A program made the position numbers and the translations under genes. Shown here in pieces: positions 6,655 through 9,484 of a stretch of 9,484 nucleotides of DNA (the first letter of the stretch is position 1; each line of letters starts with the position of its first letter). Under the pieces are notes generated by a model that was not told the origin of the DNA, made no database searches, and was given only the letters and a program-made list of their open reading frames with translations. Where the stretch lies: contig PBKG01000016.1 of the NCBI GenBank assembly GCA_002722095.1, positions 244,999-254,482 on the forward strand, read 5' to 3'. Source of the stretch: Rhodospirillaceae bacterium. Its GTDB lineage: Bacteria; Pseudomonadota; Alphaproteobacteria; UBA8366.

Positions 6655-8031
6655 GTGGACGCACCTGTCTCAAAACTCAAATACGATCCGGACTCAAGCC
6701 CGATGCTTCGTTTTCACGAGGCCGTCGCTGATTTCATCAAAGGCGATGATACGCCACGCGCCTATCTCGAACGCTGCCTCGAGATCATATCCGAACGCGA
6801 TCCGGCAATCTCCGCCTGGGTCCATTTCGCCCCCGACATCGCCCGCGCCGCCGCCGACGCGTCCACAGAGCGATACAAGGAGGGACGGCCGCTCTCGCTC
6901 ATCGATGGCTGCCCGATGGCGGTCAAAGACATTATCGAGACTGCCGACATGCCGACCCAGATGAACAGCGCTATTTATGAAGACTGGCAACCCCTACGTG
7001 ACGCAGCGTCGGTCTATGCCATTCGCGAAAGTGGTGCGGTGATCGTCGGCAAAACGGTGACCACCGAATTTGCCACCGGCGCGTCCGGACCGACCACGAA
7101 TCCGTTTGACGCCGAACGCACCCCCGGCGGCTCGTCGAGCGGCACTGCCGCCGCAGTCGGCTCGGGCATGGTCCCGGCCGGGCTCGGCACCCAAACCGCC
7201 GGTTCGGTAGTCCGCCCCGCCGCCTATTGCGGCGCCTACGGCTTCAAACCGACCCACGCGTCGCTCAACATGGGTGGCATTCATCCGATCTCGAATACCC
7301 ACGATGCGCTTGGCACCATTGCGGGCAGCATGGAAGATTGCTGGCGCATCGCCTATCAAATCGCCCGTCGTGTCGGGGGCACCGCACCCCACCCCGGTAT
7401 GACTGGACCGGAAAGCCTCGAAGAAAGCATCAAACCGCTGCGTCTGATCCGGCTTTACACGGATGGCTGGCCCGAGGTCGAAGACGGAACGCGAGAAGCC
7501 TTCGAGGGCCTGCTGCAAAATCTCGAAAGCAAAGGGGTTGAGATCGTCGACAAGGAAGACGGTCCCGAGATCGCCGAGTTGGAGCGCCTGCTCGAAGGTG
7601 TCGACGGTATCGCCCGGTCGATCACGCAATATGAGCGTCGTTGGCCGTTCAACGACTACTACGAACGCCATCGGGACAAGCTGAGTTCGTATTTGCGCGC
7701 CAGCATGGAAAAGACCATGCAGATAACCCAGGACCAATACGATGAATCCGTGGCCCATCGGGCAAAGATCCGTCATCAGGTGGATGCGCTCGGGGTCGGC
7801 GCTGACGGATTTATCACCTTGACCGCCGCCGGACCGGCTCCGGTCGGCATCAAGAGCACAGGCAACCGGAGCTTCCAGATCGCCTGGACATTGACCGGCA
7901 CGCCATCGATCACGCTCCCGTTGCTGAGCGTCGACGGTCTCCCGCTCGGGGTTCAGGTGATGGGCTTTGCCGATAAGGACGAGCGTATTGCCCGTAACGC
8001 GAAGTGGATCGCCGAGGCAATGCTTGGCTAA
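6655..8031 (+). CDS. Amidase-signature family amidohydrolase
   Basis: This is a 458-residue protein starting at GTG. The Lys-cisSer-Ser triad is intact: Lys91 in CPMAVKDIIET, Ser160 in TPGGSSSGTAAAV, and Ser184 in GTQTAGSVVRPAAYCG. The spacings (93 and 24 residues) equal those of malonamidase E2 (Lys62, Ser131, Ser155). The family hydrolyses amide C-N bonds in the cytoplasm, releasing ammonia or an amine and a carboxylic acid. There is no GatA-like context (no gatB or gatC), so a free-standing amidase for small amides is likely. Preceding the nucleophile is Ala-Gly rather than the common Gly-Gly. The C-terminus, SITLPLLSVDGLPLGVQVMG, is typical. The gene diverges from the CoA-transferase, and its stop overlaps that of the dehydrogenase. 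Substrate unknown; a carboxylate released here could be the transferase's substrate, which is inference only. Confidence 0.92.
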   Translation: MDAPVSKLKYDPDSSPMLRFHEAVADFIKGDDTPRAYLERCLEIISERDPAISAWVHFAPDIARAAADASTERYKEGRPLSLIDGCPMAVKDIIETADMPTQMNSAIYEDWQPLRDAASVYAIRESGAVIVGKTVTTEFATGASGPTTNPFDAERTPGGSSSGTAAAVGSGMVPAGLGTQTAGSVVRPAAYCGAYGFKPTHASLNMGGIHPISNTHDALGTIAGSMEDCWRIAYQIARRVGGTAPHPGMTGPESLEESIKPLRLIRLYTDGWPEVEDGTREAFEGLLQNLESKGVEIVDKEDGPEIAELERLLEGVDGIARSITQYERRWPFNDYYERHRDKLSSYLRASMEKTMQITQDQYDESVAHRAKIRHQVDALGVGADGFITLTAAGPAPVGIKSTGNRSFQIAWTLTGTPSITLPLLSVDGLPLGVQVMGFADKDERIARNAKWIAEAMLG

Positions 8032-9422
8032 ACTTTAAGGATTTTGCCCGGGTTCATGATGTTGTCGGGGTCGAGTGCCTGCTTTAAGGCCCGCATGACG
8101 CTGACCGCCTCGCCGTGTTCATCGACGAGAAAGCCCATTTTGCCGAGCCCGATGCCATGCTCGCCGGTGCAGGTGCCGCCCATCGCCAGGGTGCGCTGAA
8201 TAAGACGCTCGTTGAGCGCGCGGGCTCGGCCGGTCTCATCCTCGTCGTCGGGATCGCAGAGAATATTGACGTGAAAATTGCCGTCGCCCACGTGACCGAC
8301 GATGGGCGCGGTTAGCTTGGTTTCGTCGATATCGACGCGGGTCTCGAGGATGCAGTCTGCGAGCTGCGAAATCGGCACACAAGCATCGGTAATGATGCCC
8401 CGCTTCCCTGGCGCCAAAGCGAGCCCGGCATAATACGCATCGTGTCGCGCCTGCCAGAGCGCGTTGCGCTCTTCCAATTGCGCGGTCCAGCGGAATTCGC
8501 CGCCACCGAATTCGTCGGAGATTTCGCCAACCCGTTCGGCCTGCTCCGCAACCGACGCCTCGGTGCCGTGGAACTCGTAGAACAGCGTGTGTTGCCGCTC
8601 GAAACCCTCCAGCTTGGAGTATTGGATACAGGCATCCATCTGCACATCGTCCAGCAATTCGATCCGGGCGACGGGAATGCCGGACTGAATCGTAAGAATC
8701 ACCGTGTTCACCGCCGCCGCCAGATCCGAATATTGGCAAACCGCCACCGACTGCATCTCGGGGATGCCGTAAAGGCGAAGTTGGACTTCGGTGATCACAC
8801 CGAGAGTACCTTCCGATCCCACATAGAGCCGGGTCAGGTCATAGCCGGCAGAAGACTTTTTGGCCCGCCCGCCGGTCTTGATGATTCGGCCATCGGGCAA
8901 CACGACGGTCAGGCCTAAAACGTTCTCGCGCATGGTTCCGTAACGGACCGCATTGGTACCGCTCGCCCGCGTCGCGGCCATGCCGCCGAGCGACGCATCG
9001 GCGCCGGGATCGATCGGAAAAAAGAGCCCCGTATCGCGCAAAAATTCATTCAGCTGCTTTCGAGTGACACCGGCCTGGACCCGGCAGTCCAAATCCTCGC
9101 TATTGACCTCGAGCACCTGATTCATGCTGCTCACGTCTATCGAGATGCCGCCTTTGACCGCCTGGACATGCCCTTCGAGGGAGGTGCCGGTACCGTAGGG
9201 AATCACCGGCACGCCTTCGCGCGCGCAAAGCTTGACGATTTCGGCGACCTCCTCCGTACTCTCGGCGAAACAGACCGCATCCGGCGGCTGGGGCGGATAG
9301 GGCCCCTCGTCGTTGCCGTGATGCTCGCGCACCGACGCGGACGTCGACAGCCGGTCTCCCAACAGCCCGCGCAGTTCGTCGAGCAACCCCGCATTCAAAT
9401 TATGGGCAATAGTCTCACTCAT
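8028..9422 (-). CDS. FAD-linked D-lactate/D-2-hydroxyacid dehydrogenase (GlcD/LDHD family)
   Basis: This 464-residue protein has the two-domain layout of GlcD, Dld1 and mitochondrial LDHD. The PCMH-type FAD domain spans about 45-220: PYGTGTSLEGH at 75-85, DPGADASLGGMAATRASG at 138-155, and GSEGTLGVITEV at 202-213. The C-terminal FAD-oxidase domain follows. HVGDGNFH (377-384) and GEHGIG (420-425) supply the His, His and Glu that bind a divalent metal and the substrate carboxylate in LDHD and D-2-hydroxyglutarate dehydrogenases. It ends with DPDNIMNPGKIL, as is usual. The reaction would be oxidation of a D-2-hydroxyacid to the 2-oxoacid, with electrons passed to cytochrome c, quinone or ETF. 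No glcE or glcF lies in the window, favouring a single-subunit enzyme. Only a weak AGG lies near ATG 9422, but the N-terminus fits the family. The gene converges with the amidase. Confidence 0.93.
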   Translation of the reverse strand: MSETIAHNLNAGLLDELRGLLGDRLSTSASVREHHGNDEGPYPPQPPDAVCFAESTEEVAEIVKLCAREGVPVIPYGTGTSLEGHVQAVKGGISIDVSSMNQVLEVNSEDLDCRVQAGVTRKQLNEFLRDTGLFFPIDPGADASLGGMAATRASGTNAVRYGTMRENVLGLTVVLPDGRIIKTGGRAKKSSAGYDLTRLYVGSEGTLGVITEVQLRLYGIPEMQSVAVCQYSDLAAAVNTVILTIQSGIPVARIELLDDVQMDACIQYSKLEGFERQHTLFYEFHGTEASVAEQAERVGEISDEFGGGEFRWTAQLEERNALWQARHDAYYAGLALAPGKRGIITDACVPISQLADCILETRVDIDETKLTAPIVGHVGDGNFHVNILCDPDDEDETGRARALNERLIQRTLAMGGTCTGEHGIGLGKMGFLVDEHGEAVSVMRALKQALDPDNIMNPGKILKV

Positions 9423-9448
9423 GCGGGTAAACCTAGAGCAAATCCCGA

Positions 9449-9466
9449 GCGGATGTAATCATCCGC
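9449..9466. promoter_or_regulatory. Perfect inverted repeat upstream of the dehydrogenase gene (possible operator)
   Basis: GCGGATG, TAAT, CATCCGC: 7-bp perfect arms with a 4-base spacer, 26 bases before the ATG at 9422. Its position between promoter and start suits a dimeric repressor, for example a GntR-type regulator as often found with hydroxyacid dehydrogenases. It could also be a small hairpin in the leader RNA. No matching regulator gene is in view. Confidence 0.4.
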
Positions 9467-9484
9467 GACGACGCATTTGCGATA

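Noticed and set aside
6533..6673. 47-residue N-terminal extension of the CoA-transferase
   Set aside because: It would cover the divergent spacer and the amidase ribosome site; the family start and a strong AGGAGGG point to 6532.
6994..7776. 260-codon open frame on the minus strand
   Set aside because: It lies wholly inside the amidase gene, whose catalytic triad is intact; its composition is that of an antisense shadow.

Overview
The window looks like ordinary chromosome from an alphaproteobacterium of moderate to high GC. This is inferred from gene content: a roughly 1,180-residue AsmA protein, a small RHH_4-type ribbon-helix-helix protein, and acyl-CoA, amide and hydroxyacid genes of the kind common in Rhodospirillales-like or marine alphaproteobacteria. 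No rRNA, tRNA, CRISPR array, insertion sequence, phage gene or attachment site was seen. Genes fill almost the whole window, and no gene-free stretch exceeds about 210 bases.

Left part (1-4487). The window opens inside the 3' end of a KANL3/Tex30-like alpha/beta hydrolase (+). A 114-residue ribbon-helix-helix protein (+) follows. A very large asmA-family gene (-) converges on it, leaving only 9 bases between the two stops. AsmA is anchored in the inner membrane with its bulk in the periplasm. Here it has three low-complexity segments: a lysine-rich linker, a Pro/Ser/Arg linker and a Pro/Gln-rich tail.

Middle part (4437-6654). A type III (CaiB/BaiF) CoA-transferase gene and a crotonase-fold gene form a two-gene minus-strand unit. 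It starts in a 122-base divergent intergenic region and ends at a clear hairpin terminator at 4437-4461. The crotonase keeps its oxyanion-hole motifs but has Ala at both positions where true enoyl-CoA hydratases carry catalytic Glu. The name 'enoyl-CoA hydratase' is therefore probably wrong in function.

Right part (6655-9484). An amidase-signature gene with an intact Lys-Ser-Ser triad runs (+) from the divergent region. It meets, tail to tail with a 4-base overlap, a FAD-linked D-lactate/D-2-hydroxyacid dehydrogenase gene (-). An 18-base perfect inverted repeat lies just upstream of the dehydrogenase start.

Together, the CoA-transferase, crotonase, amidase and dehydrogenase suggest small-molecule catabolism: an amide hydrolysed to an acid, the acid activated to a CoA thioester and modified, and a 2-hydroxyacid oxidised. 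The substrate cannot be read from sequence, and the link between these genes is inference. I found no convincing new multi-gene system. The best leads are the Glu-less crotonase paired with its CoA-transferase, and the unusual linkers of AsmA.
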